A stretch of DNA of 63,357 nt from Actinomycetes bacterium. GTDB taxonomy: Bacteria; Planctomycetota; Phycisphaerae; JAACET01. The position numbers and the translations under genes were made by a program. The stretch lies in assembly GCA_030614915.1 (NCBI GenBank), contig JAUXAG010000013.1, positions 1-63,357 of the forward strand, read 5' to 3'. The notes below the pieces were generated by a model that worked only from the letters and a program-made list of their open reading frames with translations, was not told where the DNA came from and did not search any database. Below, piece by piece: positions 7,544-15,754 of this stretch (the first letter of the stretch is position 1; each line of letters starts with the position of its first letter).

Positions 7544-7843
7544 ATGAACCAAAGACGAGTGGTTGCGGTGTTGGTGTTTTTCTTTGCGGTGGCCTTTTGC
7601 ATAGTTCACTTGGAAGGAGAGGAGAGTCGCCATGCCCGTCAGATCGCCCGGCTGAATAGACAGCTACTGGAGCTTGACTATCAGGGATGGCAAGCTCGGG
7701 CGCACCTGGCGAAGTTATGCAGTCCGGCCCAACTGCGGCAGCGCTCGGAAACAATGGCCCTGGGGACGATGGCCCCGGGTGCTGTGGTCGAAGCCGGCGC
7801 CGGAAGCGGGGAGGAGCTGGCCGCGGATTTAACGGAAAGATAA
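7544..7843 (+). CDS. ftsL: FtsL-like cell division protein
   Basis: A 99-residue protein with a short cytoplasmic N-terminus, one membrane helix (about 5-22) and a coiled-coil region with Leu/Ala heptads (about 28-60). This is the architecture of FtsL, and the gene lies directly before ftsI. Sequence identity of FtsL proteins is always low, so the call rests on architecture and position. The last 15-20 residues are Gly/Ala-rich and lie over the region where an alternative ftsI frame is open. The AT-rich repeat tract at 7455-7506 lies just upstream. Confidence 0.65.
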   Translation: MNQRRVVAVLVFFFAVAFCIVHLEGEESRHARQIARLNRQLLELDYQGWQARAHLAKLCSPAQLRQRSETMALGTMAPGAVVEAGAGSGEELAADLTER

Positions 7844-7854
7844 TTGGCCACATC

Positions 7855-9657
7855 GTGTTCGAAAAAAGCGATAGAACATTTAAGCAAGCAGGAAAAAGTC
7901 GCAGTGAGCCCAGGGCCTGGGTCTGCAAAGGTATGCCGGTGCTGATTATGCTGGGGTTGGCGGGGCTGCTGGGCAGGTGCGCGTTTTTGCAGTTGAGCCC
8001 GGCGACGGCTGGCTGGCGTGAACGGGCCCGGCGACAGCAAAGGCAAATCATTCGGCTCTCGGCTAAACGGGGCAGCATCCTGGACAGGGCGGGGAGGGTC
8101 TTGGCCTGCGACGTGCGGGCCCGGGGAGTTTTTGCCGATCCGGAGATTCTGGCTGAGCCGGGCAGGGCGGCTGAGAAACTGGCGGGGATTCTCCGAATCA
8201 GCGGGGAAGATTTGCTGGCCAAGATCGAGCAGGCTAAAAGCAGGCGGTTCGTCTGGCTAAAGCGCGATGTTTCGGATGAGCAGGCCCGGCTGGTGCGGGG
8301 CTTGGGCATCCGGGGGATCGCAGTGCAGAGCTATCAGCAGCGAGATTATCCGCAGGGCAAACTGGCGGGTCAATTGTTGGGCTTTACGGGCCTTGACGGA
8401 AACGGACTCGAAGGAATGGAAAAGCAATTCGAGGCGGAACTGGCTGGGCGCCAAGGGTATCAGCGGCGGACGGTGGGCCCGGGACGCCGGGCCCTGTGGG
8501 CGCCGGCTAGGGACTACCGGGCGGTGAGAGACGGGGCTAACCTGGTGCTGACCATCGACAGCGCGATTCAGCAGATCTGCGAAGAACAACTGGAACAGGC
8601 TTGCGAGAAGTATAAGGCCAAGTGGGGGATGGCGGTGGTGATGGACCCGGCAAACGGGGAGGTGCTGGCGATGGCCAATTGGCCGAGCTTCGCCCCGGCG
8701 GAGTTTGCCGGCAGCAAGGCCCAACTGAGGCGGAATCGCTGCGTGACGGATGTGTTTGAGCCTGGCTCAACCTTCAAATGCTTCGTGGCGAGCAAGGCCC
8801 TGGAGGCGGGACTGTTCGCAGTGGAGGAGGAGATTTTCTGCCATAACGGGGCCTACCGGATCGGCGGGCGGACGCTGCACGACCACGGGGCGGGGTTCGG
8901 CGAGCTGAGCTTTGAGGACGTGGTGGTGCATAGCTCGAATATCGGGATGGCCATTGTGGGCCAACGGATGGGCAATGAGAGGCTATACCAGGCGGTGCGG
9001 GATTTTGGGTTCGGCCAAAAGACTCAAGTAGGACTGGCAGGGGAGTCGGCGGGGCTTGTGGCAGAACTGGAGAAGTGGACGAGCTATTCGACGAGCTCGG
9101 TGCCGATGGGGCAGGAGATCGGAGTGACGGGGCTGCAGATGCTGCGGGCTTTTTGTGCGATAGCTAATGGGGGTCTGCTGTATGAGCCGAGGATTGTACG
9201 CGAGGTGGTGGCCGAGAGCGGCGAGGTGCTCTGGCGGAGTGTGGCGGATGAGCAGCCGAGCCGAGCGCTGGAAGAGCCGGTGGCGAAGATTATGCGCGAG
9301 CGGATATTGGCTAATGTGGTCCAGCGGGGTACGGGGACGCGGGCGAAACTCTTCGGCTGGGGAGTGTTCGGCAAAACTGGTACGAGCCAGGTGGCTGGCG
9401 AAGGGGGGTATTTGGCGGATAAGTTCGTGGGCAGCTTCTTAGGCGGGGCGCCGATCGATGAGCCGCGGGTCTGTGCGATGGTGGTGATCGGTGAGCCCCA
9501 GCGGTCGCTCGGCTATTACGGCGGTACGGTGGCAGCGCCGGCAGTGGGGGCTATCCTGGAGCAGACACTGGGGTATCTGGGGACCCCGGCTGAGCCGAGG
9601 CTCCAAGAGAGAGATGGGCTGATGGTCAGGGCCTTGATAGATGAATACAGAAATTAG
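7855..9657 (+). CDS. ftsI: Peptidoglycan transpeptidase FtsI (class B penicillin-binding protein)
   Basis: A class B PBP of about 600 residues that cross-links septal peptidoglycan in the periplasm. After a cytoplasmic start and a membrane helix comes the dimerisation domain (KRGSILDRAGRVLA), then the transpeptidase domain with Ser305 in PGSTFK, SSN at 360-362 and KTGTSQ from 507. The frame is open from an ATG at 7687, but that would overlap most of ftsL and adds a low-complexity leader. I prefer the GTG at 7855, 12 bases after the ftsL stop; an ATG at 7933 is also possible. No PASTA domain is present. murE, which often follows, is on the other strand. Confidence 0.92.
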   Translation: MFEKSDRTFKQAGKSRSEPRAWVCKGMPVLIMLGLAGLLGRCAFLQLSPATAGWRERARRQQRQIIRLSAKRGSILDRAGRVLACDVRARGVFADPEILAEPGRAAEKLAGILRISGEDLLAKIEQAKSRRFVWLKRDVSDEQARLVRGLGIRGIAVQSYQQRDYPQGKLAGQLLGFTGLDGNGLEGMEKQFEAELAGRQGYQRRTVGPGRRALWAPARDYRAVRDGANLVLTIDSAIQQICEEQLEQACEKYKAKWGMAVVMDPANGEVLAMANWPSFAPAEFAGSKAQLRRNRCVTDVFEPGSTFKCFVASKALEAGLFAVEEEIFCHNGAYRIGGRTLHDHGAGFGELSFEDVVVHSSNIGMAIVGQRMGNERLYQAVRDFGFGQKTQVGLAGESAGLVAELEKWTSYSTSSVPMGQEIGVTGLQMLRAFCAIANGGLLYEPRIVREVVAESGEVLWRSVADEQPSRALEEPVAKIMRERILANVVQRGTGTRAKLFGWGVFGKTGTSQVAGEGGYLADKFVGSFLGGAPIDEPRVCAMVVIGEPQRSLGYYGGTVAAPAVGAILEQTLGYLGTPAEPRLQERDGLMVRALIDEYRN

Positions 9658-9662
9658 CCACT

Positions 9663-9700
9663 GATTCATCCTTCGTAGTACTACGGAGAATGGATTTCGC
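9663..9700. repeat. Short palindromic repeat with variable tip, copy 1
   Basis: GATTCATCCTTCG leads into the palindrome CGTAGTACTACG (9674-9685) and then GAGAATGGATTTC. The same flanks at 44109-44155 hold a longer stem, TCCGCC...GGCGGA, at the same place. Confidence 0.55.
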
Positions 9701-9739
9701 AGATGACGCTGGTTCAAAGAAAGAAATACAGAAAAATTA

Positions 9740-9808
9740 GACGCTGATTTCGCTGATTACGCAGAAGGGCGGGGCGGCTGAAGCGGTCCCGGTGCGCCGG
9801 GATAATCG
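9740..9808 (+). repeat. 69-base dispersed repeat, copy 2
   Basis: It begins GACGCTGATTTCGCTGATTA and ends with the near-palindrome GTCCCGGTGCGCCGGGAT. It matches the minus strand of 3928-3996. Confidence 0.65.
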
Positions 9809-9914
9809 TTAGGTTTGGAACAGGCGTTATGTTTATTGCAGGCGGGTCTGATCACATCGTGAACATTGCTTAATTAATAAAAACACGACACATAGTATCC
9901 TTCCCAAATCTCCG

Positions 9915-10150
9915 AATAAGAAAGGGTCGAATAGCCCTTTTACCGGACCGGTTCAGATAGGGCCAAAGCAAGCAACTGAGCTAGTGGTTGCTGCTTAAGT
10001 AGGGTCGACGGTTCTCCGATGATAACGCTGGACAAATGATGTATTTGGAGAAGGTTCCTATAAGTCACAGCGCCGTCTGAAAGGAGCAGACGAAGGACCC
10101 CCTCAGGGATCGAGCGAGGTTCTTCTGTTGCGCAAAATTTCGGATTTATC
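9915..10150 (+). promoter_or_regulatory. Possible structured leader upstream of the receiver/HD-GYP pair
   Basis: The 500-base gap before the receiver gene has no convincing frame but several stems. AAAGGG/CCCTTT lies at 9921-9940. AAGC-A-AGCAAC pairs with GTTGCTGCTT at 9966-9996, ten pairs with one bulge. TTCTCC near 10012 can pair with GGAGAA near 10047. CGTCTG/CAGACG lies at 10074-10092. This density of pairing suggests a cis-acting RNA. The downstream gene acts on cyclic di-GMP, but the conserved core of known cyclic di-GMP riboswitches is not visible, so no class is assigned. Confidence 0.35.
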
Positions 10151-10184
10151 GGCGGTGCTGCGGAGCAAGACAAGGAGTCTTTGC

Positions 10185-10598
10185 ATGAACAACAAGCTAG
10201 TGCTGATAGCGGACGATGAGGTGCACATTCGAGAGGTGGTCTCTTATAAGCTTCAGAGCGCCGGCTTGGAGGTAATAATGGCCCGAGACGGTCAGGAGGC
10301 CCTGGAATTGGCTAAGAGCGAGCATCCGGGCCTGCTGATCGTTGATTACCAGATGCCGGGCCTGAACGGTCTGGAGGTCTGCCTGCAATTGCGCCAAGAG
10401 CCGCAAGCACAGCGAATTCCGGCTATTATGCTCACAGCCACAGGCCGGGGACTGGATATGGCCCAGGCCGAGCTGGACCGAGCAGGCATCAGGGTGGTTA
10501 TAGCCAAGCCTTTCAGTCCGCGGGAAGTTCTGAGCTGCGCGGAGGAACTGCTCGGGCAAGAGGACGCGGAGGTTGCGGCTGAAAAAGTGGAGAAGTAG
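10185..10598 (+). CDS. Single-domain response regulator (receiver)
   Basis: A 137-residue CheY-like receiver with the acidic pair Asp10-Asp11, phospho-acceptor Asp54 (LIVDYQMPG), Thr84 in MLTATG and Lys108 in VIAKPF, all in place. There is no output domain. The ATG at 10185 follows AAGGAG; a TTG 57 bases earlier is open but lacks a binding site. It is followed after seven bases by an HD-GYP gene, so the receiver probably relays a phospho-signal to cyclic di-GMP turnover. The cognate histidine kinase is not in the window. Confidence 0.9.
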   Translation: MNNKLVLIADDEVHIREVVSYKLQSAGLEVIMARDGQEALELAKSEHPGLLIVDYQMPGLNGLEVCLQLRQEPQAQRIPAIMLTATGRGLDMAQAELDRAGIRVVIAKPFSPREVLSCAEELLGQEDAEVAAEKVEK

Positions 10599-10605
10599 AA
10601 CAATC

Positions 10606-11832
10606 ATGGCCCAAACCGTCAAGGACACATACAGCCGCAGCAGTGAGCAAGCCGATGAGGTGGAATCGCTTTCCCGGAATTTGGCTGAGACCTACGAAGA
10701 ACTGAGCTTTATATACAAGCTCAACAATGCGATGAACGTCACGGCCAATCCGGAAGAATACTTCAGACAGATCGCCGAGAACCTGGGCGAGCTGCTAGGT
10801 GTAAAAGCAGTGCTGGTGGTGCTTTTTCCAGAGACCCTGATCTCCGGGGACAAGGACAACATTGTTATCCACTGCGGGCAGTTACCGGCAAGTGAAGAGC
10901 AGATAATGAACAGGGTTTATCCGGACATGCTGGTTAAAGGCGGCTGCCCGGTGCGTAGAGATCCGAGCCATTGCCTGACCTACGCAGCCGGCGACGAAGA
11001 ACTGGGGCAAATGCTGCTGGCCCCGATCCTGCGAGGCGAAAGGCGCCTGGGCATGATCATGGCCCTGGAGCCGATGAGTGGGCGCCAGTTCGACAACATC
11101 GATGCAACTAGGCTGTCGAACGTAGCCAACATCGCTGCAGCTTTTCTGGAGAACTTCCGGCTGTACGGGAGCCTTCGCCGACTGTTCCTGGGGTCGATGC
11201 GAGCCCTGACCAGCAGCATCGACGCGAAAGATCCCTACACCTGCGGTCATTCGGAACGGGTGGCCCTTTTGAGCAAGAAAATCGTAGAGCTGATGGGTTT
11301 GTCCGGGATAGAGGCAGAGCGAATCTACCTGTGCGGGCTGCTGCACGACATCGGCAAAATAGGGGTGCCCGAAGCAGTGCTGCAAAAGCCGGACAAACTG
11401 ACGGTCTATGAATTCGAGTTGGTAAAACAGCATCCGGTAATCGGGGCTAAAATAATTCGGGGTATTCAAGAGATGGAAGATTTGGTCCCGGGGGTGCTGC
11501 ATCACCATGAGCGCATGGACGGGGAAGGTTATCCGGATGGCTTGGGAGCCAAGGAGATACCCTTTCAGGCCCGGGTGCTGTGCGTGGGGGATGCCCTGGA
11601 TGCCATGACCTCGGATCGGCCGTATCGTAAGGCGCTGCCGGCCAAGCTGGCGGAGTCGGAAATATTTCGAGCGGCAGGAACGCAGTTCGATCCGGCTCTG
11701 GTGGAGGCGGTGCTGAAGCTAAACTTCCCGGAATATATTGCGGAGCTGAGGACTCATAAAGGCGTTCAACTTCCTGAGGATAGCTACGAGCTGCGAGACT
11801 CGGTCTCTGCTGAAGCGAGCTACGAGCGCTAG
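10606..11832 (+). CDS. GAF-like/HD-GYP protein, probable cyclic di-GMP phosphodiesterase
   Basis: A 408-residue protein with a GAF-like sensory part (about 30-190) and a C-terminal HD-GYP domain. Visible motifs are CGHSERVA, the metal-binding HDIGKIGVPE, HHERMDGEGYPDGL (the GYP region) and DALDAMTSDRPYR. HD-GYP enzymes hydrolyse cyclic di-GMP to GMP. The start is the ATG seven bases after the receiver stop. The last four bases overlap the stop of the convergent gene on the other strand. The GAF part has no obvious haem or cofactor residues. Confidence 0.9.
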   Translation: MAQTVKDTYSRSSEQADEVESLSRNLAETYEELSFIYKLNNAMNVTANPEEYFRQIAENLGELLGVKAVLVVLFPETLISGDKDNIVIHCGQLPASEEQIMNRVYPDMLVKGGCPVRRDPSHCLTYAAGDEELGQMLLAPILRGERRLGMIMALEPMSGRQFDNIDATRLSNVANIAAAFLENFRLYGSLRRLFLGSMRALTSSIDAKDPYTCGHSERVALLSKKIVELMGLSGIEAERIYLCGLLHDIGKIGVPEAVLQKPDKLTVYEFELVKQHPVIGAKIIRGIQEMEDLVPGVLHHHERMDGEGYPDGLGAKEIPFQARVLCVGDALDAMTSDRPYRKALPAKLAESEIFRAAGTQFDPALVEAVLKLNFPEYIAELRTHKGVQLPEDSYELRDSVSAEASYER

Positions 11833-12680
11833 GGGCGGCTTTGTCTCCGGGGCACCACGTAAACCCTTGGACGTACATATCGTCTGTAATCGCGGCGTAA
11901 CTCGCGAATATCTTCTTTATTCTCCTCTATGTCATCTGTTGCCTGTTGCAGCCTTCTACTCAAGTCTTCGAAGGTCAGGTCTAAATCGGAAATACGCTGC
12001 TCCAAGGTCTTGTAATGGTCATCAAGAGTCTGCCTGATTGCGGCCAACTCGGCAGTGTTTTTGGTGATCTCCTGCTTGAGTTCGTCCATTTGCTGATCAA
12101 TGACAGCCTGGGTTTGAAGTTTTGACAGTTCGGCTCTGGATTCTGCCTCGGTGATCCATATTTCGCGGTCAGCTTTTACCTGGGCTATTTTTTGGTCTAT
12201 TTCGCTGATCTCTTGAGGGTCTGGGTCTGCTGCCTGGCTCAGCAGTTGTTTTGCCTTTTCATAAAGGCGAATGGCCTGGATGAAATCATCGGGATCGTCC
12301 TTGAAATCCCAGGCTTTGCTGGCAAAAAGGGCGGCGAACTTCCGACAATAGTCAAGTTTCGACATAACCTGGGTGTGCATTGTTCCTGAGGCGATTTGTC
12401 TTTTGGCATACATGGAAACAACAATTGGAGATTGGTTGAGTTCCTCTAAGGTGATTTGGTTTCTGTCCTCGGAAATGACTCTGCCCATGACGAGGCTGCC
12501 GTCTCTTAGATAGAAAGTTTTGATTCGAACAGTTTCATTTGGTTGGGGTTTCTCCTGGGAGACAGGAGCAAGGGCTGGCGTTTCTTCAATAGGCGATCGG
12601 GTTTGCTCTGTCTGGGCGTAAAGGATGGAAAAAAGACATACAAGAGCGCTCCCGGCGATTATGAGAGATCTGTTTGTCAT
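11829..12680 (-). CDS. Secreted coiled-coil protein of unknown function
   Basis: A 283-residue protein with a signal peptide (about 1-22, ending LYAQ), a Pro-rich linker, a small beta-rich segment (about 48-85, RIKTFYLRDGSLVMGRVI) and a long coiled coil from about 150 to 265 with regular Leu/Ile heptads. It ends in a basic, Tyr/Arg-rich tail. AGGAGG precedes the ATG. The beta segment resembles the short modules that planctomycetes place at the start of secreted proteins, but I assign no family. It may belong to the envelope-stress set that starts with the sigma factor at 15561, being the last gene in the same direction. Confidence 0.7.
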   Translation of the reverse strand: MTNRSLIIAGSALVCLFSILYAQTEQTRSPIEETPALAPVSQEKPQPNETVRIKTFYLRDGSLVMGRVISEDRNQITLEELNQSPIVVSMYAKRQIASGTMHTQVMSKLDYCRKFAALFASKAWDFKDDPDDFIQAIRLYEKAKQLLSQAADPDPQEISEIDQKIAQVKADREIWITEAESRAELSKLQTQAVIDQQMDELKQEITKNTAELAAIRQTLDDHYKTLEQRISDLDLTFEDLSRRLQQATDDIEENKEDIRELRRDYRRYVRPRVYVVPRRQSRP

Positions 12681-12740
12681 TTTTCAGCCTCCTAATTATG
12701 TAGGTCAGTGTTTGCCAGTGCCAAGGCAAGACCAGAGAAA

Positions 12741-13325
12741 CTAGAACCTAAAGTTAAATACAGCTCCCAAGTTCAGCCAGGAACGAGCGGGTGCGCGAAC
12801 AGGCTGCGAAACCCAGTGGCCGGGGATCCAGACTCGAATCTGGCGAGTCTCATAACGGGGTGGCACATAGACCTTGACCTTGCGCATTTCATATCGGGCA
12901 GGGATCCAGACCTTCCTGGTGCGGGCGGGCTTGACCACGACCTTCTGAGCCTTTGGCCGGGAATTGCGGCGGATTTTCTCAGCCGCTGGCAGAGTGCGTG
13001 TTTCATAGTGGCCGGGCTCAACGAGTACCTGCTGCTTGCGCCACTCGTAGTGGCTAGGCTCGACAAGCACCTGCTCGGTGCGGGTCTGATACTGCCCCCG
13101 AACCCAGCGCCGGGCAGAGGTGTTCCCCAAAAAAAGCCTTCCCAGGTCGACGCTGAGGGTCAGACCGTGGCGGGAGTCTTTGTCGCGGTCTTTTTTCTGA
13201 GTTCGAGCGGGCACAGGTCTTGCTTGGCGCTTCCTTCCTTTGGCTTGAACTGGAGAAGAAAACAACAGGGCCGTAGAGAGGAAAACCGTAGTAAGGATGG
13301 TAATGGTTTTAGTTGAGGTCTTCAT
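12741..13325 (-). CDS. Secreted tyrosine-repeat protein, paralog A
   Basis: A 194-residue protein with a signal peptide (1-28, ending VQA), a very basic linker and a repetitive body. Short repeats with the core V-P-x-x-Y-E-x-R-x-V occur at about 74-86, 87-100, 101-110, 140-152 and 152-172. The C-terminus ends in F-N-F-R-F, an aromatic end like that of outer membrane proteins. Paralog B lies directly upstream with the same plan. AAGGAG precedes the ATG. The function is unknown; position suggests an envelope role under the ECF sigma factor at 15561. Confidence 0.75.
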   Translation of the reverse strand: MKTSTKTITILTTVFLSTALLFSSPVQAKGRKRQARPVPARTQKKDRDKDSRHGLTLSVDLGRLFLGNTSARRWVRGQYQTRTEQVLVEPSHYEWRKQQVLVEPGHYETRTLPAAEKIRRNSRPKAQKVVVKPARTRKVWIPARYEMRKVKVYVPPRYETRQIRVWIPGHWVSQPVRAPARSWLNLGAVFNFRF

Positions 13326-13393
13326 GATGGGGCTCCTTTCGTTGGGGCAAGTAGATTCGCTGGTAAGCCGACCTGAGCTATTGGCCCGGCGAG

Positions 13394-14008
13394 TTAGAAC
13401 CTGAATCTACCTCCGATCCTGAAGAAAGAGGACGGACCGGGAGCGTAAGCTGGGGAGTTGACCCAACGGCCCGGTACCCAGGTGCGGAATTGCCGGGTCT
13501 CGTAACGATTGGGCACCCAGACCTTGACCTGGTGCTGTTCGTACTTGGCTGGAATCCGAATGGTCTCAGTGCGGGCCGGCTCGACCACCACCTTGTAGGC
13601 CTTGCCTTCGTCGTCATGGCGAGTTTGCTCTACGGCTGGGATCTGGCGAATCTCATATCGCTCGGGCTCGATCTGTACCTGCTGGGTTTGCAATTCATAG
13701 TGTCCGGGCTCGACGAGTACTTGCTCAGTGTGCGTCTGGTAGTATCCGGGGACCCATTGCCGGGAACTGGTGGAGTAATAGTTATCGGAAAAGCCGAAGC
13801 TCAGGCCAAGGGACGAACCACCATAGCCTCGTCTTCCCCGTTGGCTGCGTCCGGATCTGCGGCCTTGCGGTCTGCTCCTTGAGGCGGAGCGTCTGCCGCC
13901 TCGACCACCTCGGCCATCTCTGGCCATGGCCGACTGTGGTACAGCAAGGAGTAAGGTCGAAAAGAACACAATAGTCACAGTCAAAATGTTTTTGATTTTG
14001 CGGTTCAT
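13394..14008 (-). CDS. Secreted tyrosine-repeat protein, paralog B
   Basis: A 204-residue protein with a signal peptide (about 1-29, ending AMA), an Arg/Gly-rich region (30-66), a Gly/Ser/Phe segment (GSSLGLSFGFS) and repeats with the core V-E-P-x-x-Y-E at about 85-97, 98-111, 112-124, 152-162 and 165-183. It shares EQVLVEPGHYE and VKVWVPNRYETRQ-type stretches with paralog A and ends in R-F-R-F. The pair must come from a tandem duplication. Runs of Arg before the repeats could bind an acidic surface polymer. No known family is recognised. Confidence 0.75.
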   Translation of the reverse strand: MNRKIKNILTVTIVFFSTLLLAVPQSAMARDGRGGRGGRRSASRSRPQGRRSGRSQRGRRGYGGSSLGLSFGFSDNYYSTSSRQWVPGYYQTHTEQVLVEPGHYELQTQQVQIEPERYEIRQIPAVEQTRHDDEGKAYKVVVEPARTETIRIPAKYEQHQVKVWVPNRYETRQFRTWVPGRWVNSPAYAPGPSSFFRIGGRFRF

Positions 14009-14039
14009 GATCCACCTTCCTTTCTTCTGTTACGAGAGG

Positions 14040-14441
14040 TTACTCAGCCGGCGGGCCAGGGCTGGTCTGCCGGCTGGGTGAAAACCGCCTATTGATTATC
14101 TCGACAAATTTCTGTTTCTGTTCGGGACTTAAATCACGCATAAACTCTTGCACGAGGGCGAGTCTTTCCAAGGCGAAGCTCTCGAGGAGCTTCTGGTCGG
14201 GCTTGTCCTTTATGAGTTCATCCAGAAAAGCCTGGCGTTTGGGGCCCATGCTCTGGCGGCGGTGCTGGAAGTTCTTGTACTGCTCTTCGGTAAGGTTTAG
14301 TTCTTTGGCTAAGAGCTCCATCCGGCCCTGGGGGCTGTGGGCCAATCGCATTCGCTTTTTGTCCAGGAAGGAGCCGACGATGAAAAAGACGTTGAAGGCC
14401 AGCGAAACGGCCAAGAGTATGGTGAGGATTCTGGTCTTCAT
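14040..14441 (-). CDS. CpxP/Spy-like periplasmic stress protein
   Basis: A 133-residue protein with an N-terminal membrane/signal helix (about 5-25) and a helical periplasmic domain carrying two LTxxQ-type motifs, LTEEQ at 50-54 and LSPEQ at 104-108. That is the hallmark of the CpxP/Spy/ZraP group of envelope chaperones and stress sensors. The start overlaps the stop of the anti-sigma gene by one base, which suggests translational coupling. Its location behind sigma and anti-sigma genes supports a role in sensing misfolding or metal stress in the periplasm. Confidence 0.75.
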   Translation of the reverse strand: MKTRILTILLAVSLAFNVFFIVGSFLDKKRMRLAHSPQGRMELLAKELNLTEEQYKNFQHRRQSMGPKRQAFLDELIKDKPDQKLLESFALERLALVQEFMRDLSPEQKQKFVEIINRRFSPSRQTSPGPPAE

Positions 14442-14950
14442 TATTTTTTACCTCCGTTTGAGCCATTTGGCGGGAGGATAAGTGCCAAGGTCAATCCGTC
14501 CATTTCGAGGAAGGCCTGGGAGCTAATGGAAGCCTGGGCACTACGTTGGCTTTGGGAAGTGGTTTGTCCGATGGTGTAGCCAGCCAGGCAGGCGAAAACG
14601 ACGGCTGCGGCGGCGGCTGCCCACTGGAGACGCTGCCAGAAGGCAGTTCGGTGGGGGATGATTGGGGAGTCCGGCAGGAAGGCCTTGGCCCGGTCAAGGA
14701 AGGCTTGAGAAACGAGGGCAGCTCCAGCGTCCTGGAGTTGGCGAAGCTCGATGAGCTCTTCGAGCAGCACGGGGTTTGAGGCCATAAGTGCTTCAATTTG
14801 CTCGACTTGGGCGGGTTCGGCCTTGCCGTCGAGATAAGCAGCCAGGAGATTAGGCTCAAGGTCCGATAATACAGGCTGTGCTTGATCTTGTGCAGCGAAT
14901 TGCCGCCAAAGCTGCTTTTCATTGGCGTGTTGTTGGTTCGACTCGTTCAT
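14441..14950 (-). CDS. Putative anti-sigma factor (single membrane helix)
   Basis: A 169-residue protein with a cytoplasmic helical part containing LAAYLDGKAEPAQVEQIEAL (36-55), typical of anti-sigma domains, a membrane helix at about 109-127 and a short periplasmic tail. It has no HxxxCxxC zinc motif, so it would be of the zinc-free type. It follows the ECF sigma gene after 62 bases and is fused by overlap to the CpxP-like gene. The inferred role is to hold the sigma factor at the membrane until an envelope signal arrives. Confidence 0.75.
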   Translation of the reverse strand: MNESNQQHANEKQLWRQFAAQDQAQPVLSDLEPNLLAAYLDGKAEPAQVEQIEALMASNPVLLEELIELRQLQDAGAALVSQAFLDRAKAFLPDSPIIPHRTAFWQRLQWAAAAAAVVFACLAGYTIGQTTSQSQRSAQASISSQAFLEMDGLTLALILPPNGSNGGKK

Positions 14951-15012
14951 AACTGTTTCTCCATTATGTTGTACGAGGCCCGGTGGTGGTTCATCCCCGC
15001 GGATTGGGGAAA

Positions 15013-15561
15013 CTACGAAGAATTCGGGGCTGCGAAGTGCTTGCGCAGCCGTTGGATAGCCTTGTGCCTGGTGCTGCGGACGGTCTGGGCAGAAACGCCC
15101 AAGAGCTTGGCAATGGCCGGGGTGTCCATTTGGCGGTCAAAGAGCAGATGTAGAATGAGTTTCTGGCGGGGGCTGAGCAGGCCGACGGGCAGGCCCTCGG
15201 CAGCAGAGGATGGTTCGGGGCCTTGAGCAGGCGAGGCAATGGGACCGGCCTGGTCGAGAGGAACGGTGGGAAGCTGCCGGCGGCGAAGGAAATCGATGGC
15301 TGAACTGCGGGCGATAATGGTCAGCCAAGTCGGAAGGGAAGCCCGGTCAGGGTCGTAGGTTCTGAGAAGGTGGAAGTCGTTCTTGATGAGGCGAAGAAAG
15401 ACGTCCTGGCTGATGTCCTCGGCTCTCTGTTGGTCGGCGGCCAGGCCGCGGCTGCTAAGAATCCGCCCGACGGCAGCCATGATCACGCCAGCGTAGCGCT
15501 GGACAAAGGCATCCCAGGCCCATTTTTGGCCCTGCAGACATTTGGCGAGGACTTTATCCAT
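15013..15561 (-). CDS. ECF-family RNA polymerase sigma factor
   Basis: A 182-residue protein with sigma region 2 (EDISQDVFLRLIKN, TWLTIIARSSAIDFLRRR) and region 4 (LSPRQKLILHLLFDRQMDTPAIAKLLGVSAQTVRSTRHKAIQRLRK). Region 3 is absent, as in ECF sigma factors. Region 2 is short of the usual full DVxQE word but retains the pattern. The gene opens a minus-strand set: sigma, anti-sigma, CpxP-like protein, two repeat proteins and a coiled-coil protein. The gap to the divergent kinase gene is 193 bases. Confidence 0.88.
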   Translation of the reverse strand: MDKVLAKCLQGQKWAWDAFVQRYAGVIMAAVGRILSSRGLAADQQRAEDISQDVFLRLIKNDFHLLRTYDPDRASLPTWLTIIARSSAIDFLRRRQLPTVPLDQAGPIASPAQGPEPSSAAEGLPVGLLSPRQKLILHLLFDRQMDTPAIAKLLGVSAQTVRSTRHKAIQRLRKHFAAPNSS

Positions 15562-15754
15562 AAGTACAATTCGATAGGGTCAGCAGATTCTAATCAAGAA
15601 CAGATAATATCGATAAAGAAGGTTGAAATCCAGGATCGGTGGGGAGGATTGCTGTGTACAGGTTAGGCCCGCCTGAGCGAGAGAGGCAAACATCTTGCAA
15701 GAGGTCGGCGTGTTGTGGTAGGTTGAGATGAAGTAATCCCGGGAGGGGAGCAAA

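Noticed and set aside
9915-10150. Cyclic di-GMP riboswitch (GEMM-I)
   Set aside because: Tempting because of the HD-GYP gene downstream, but the conserved core words of the class are not found, so only an unclassified structured leader is reported.
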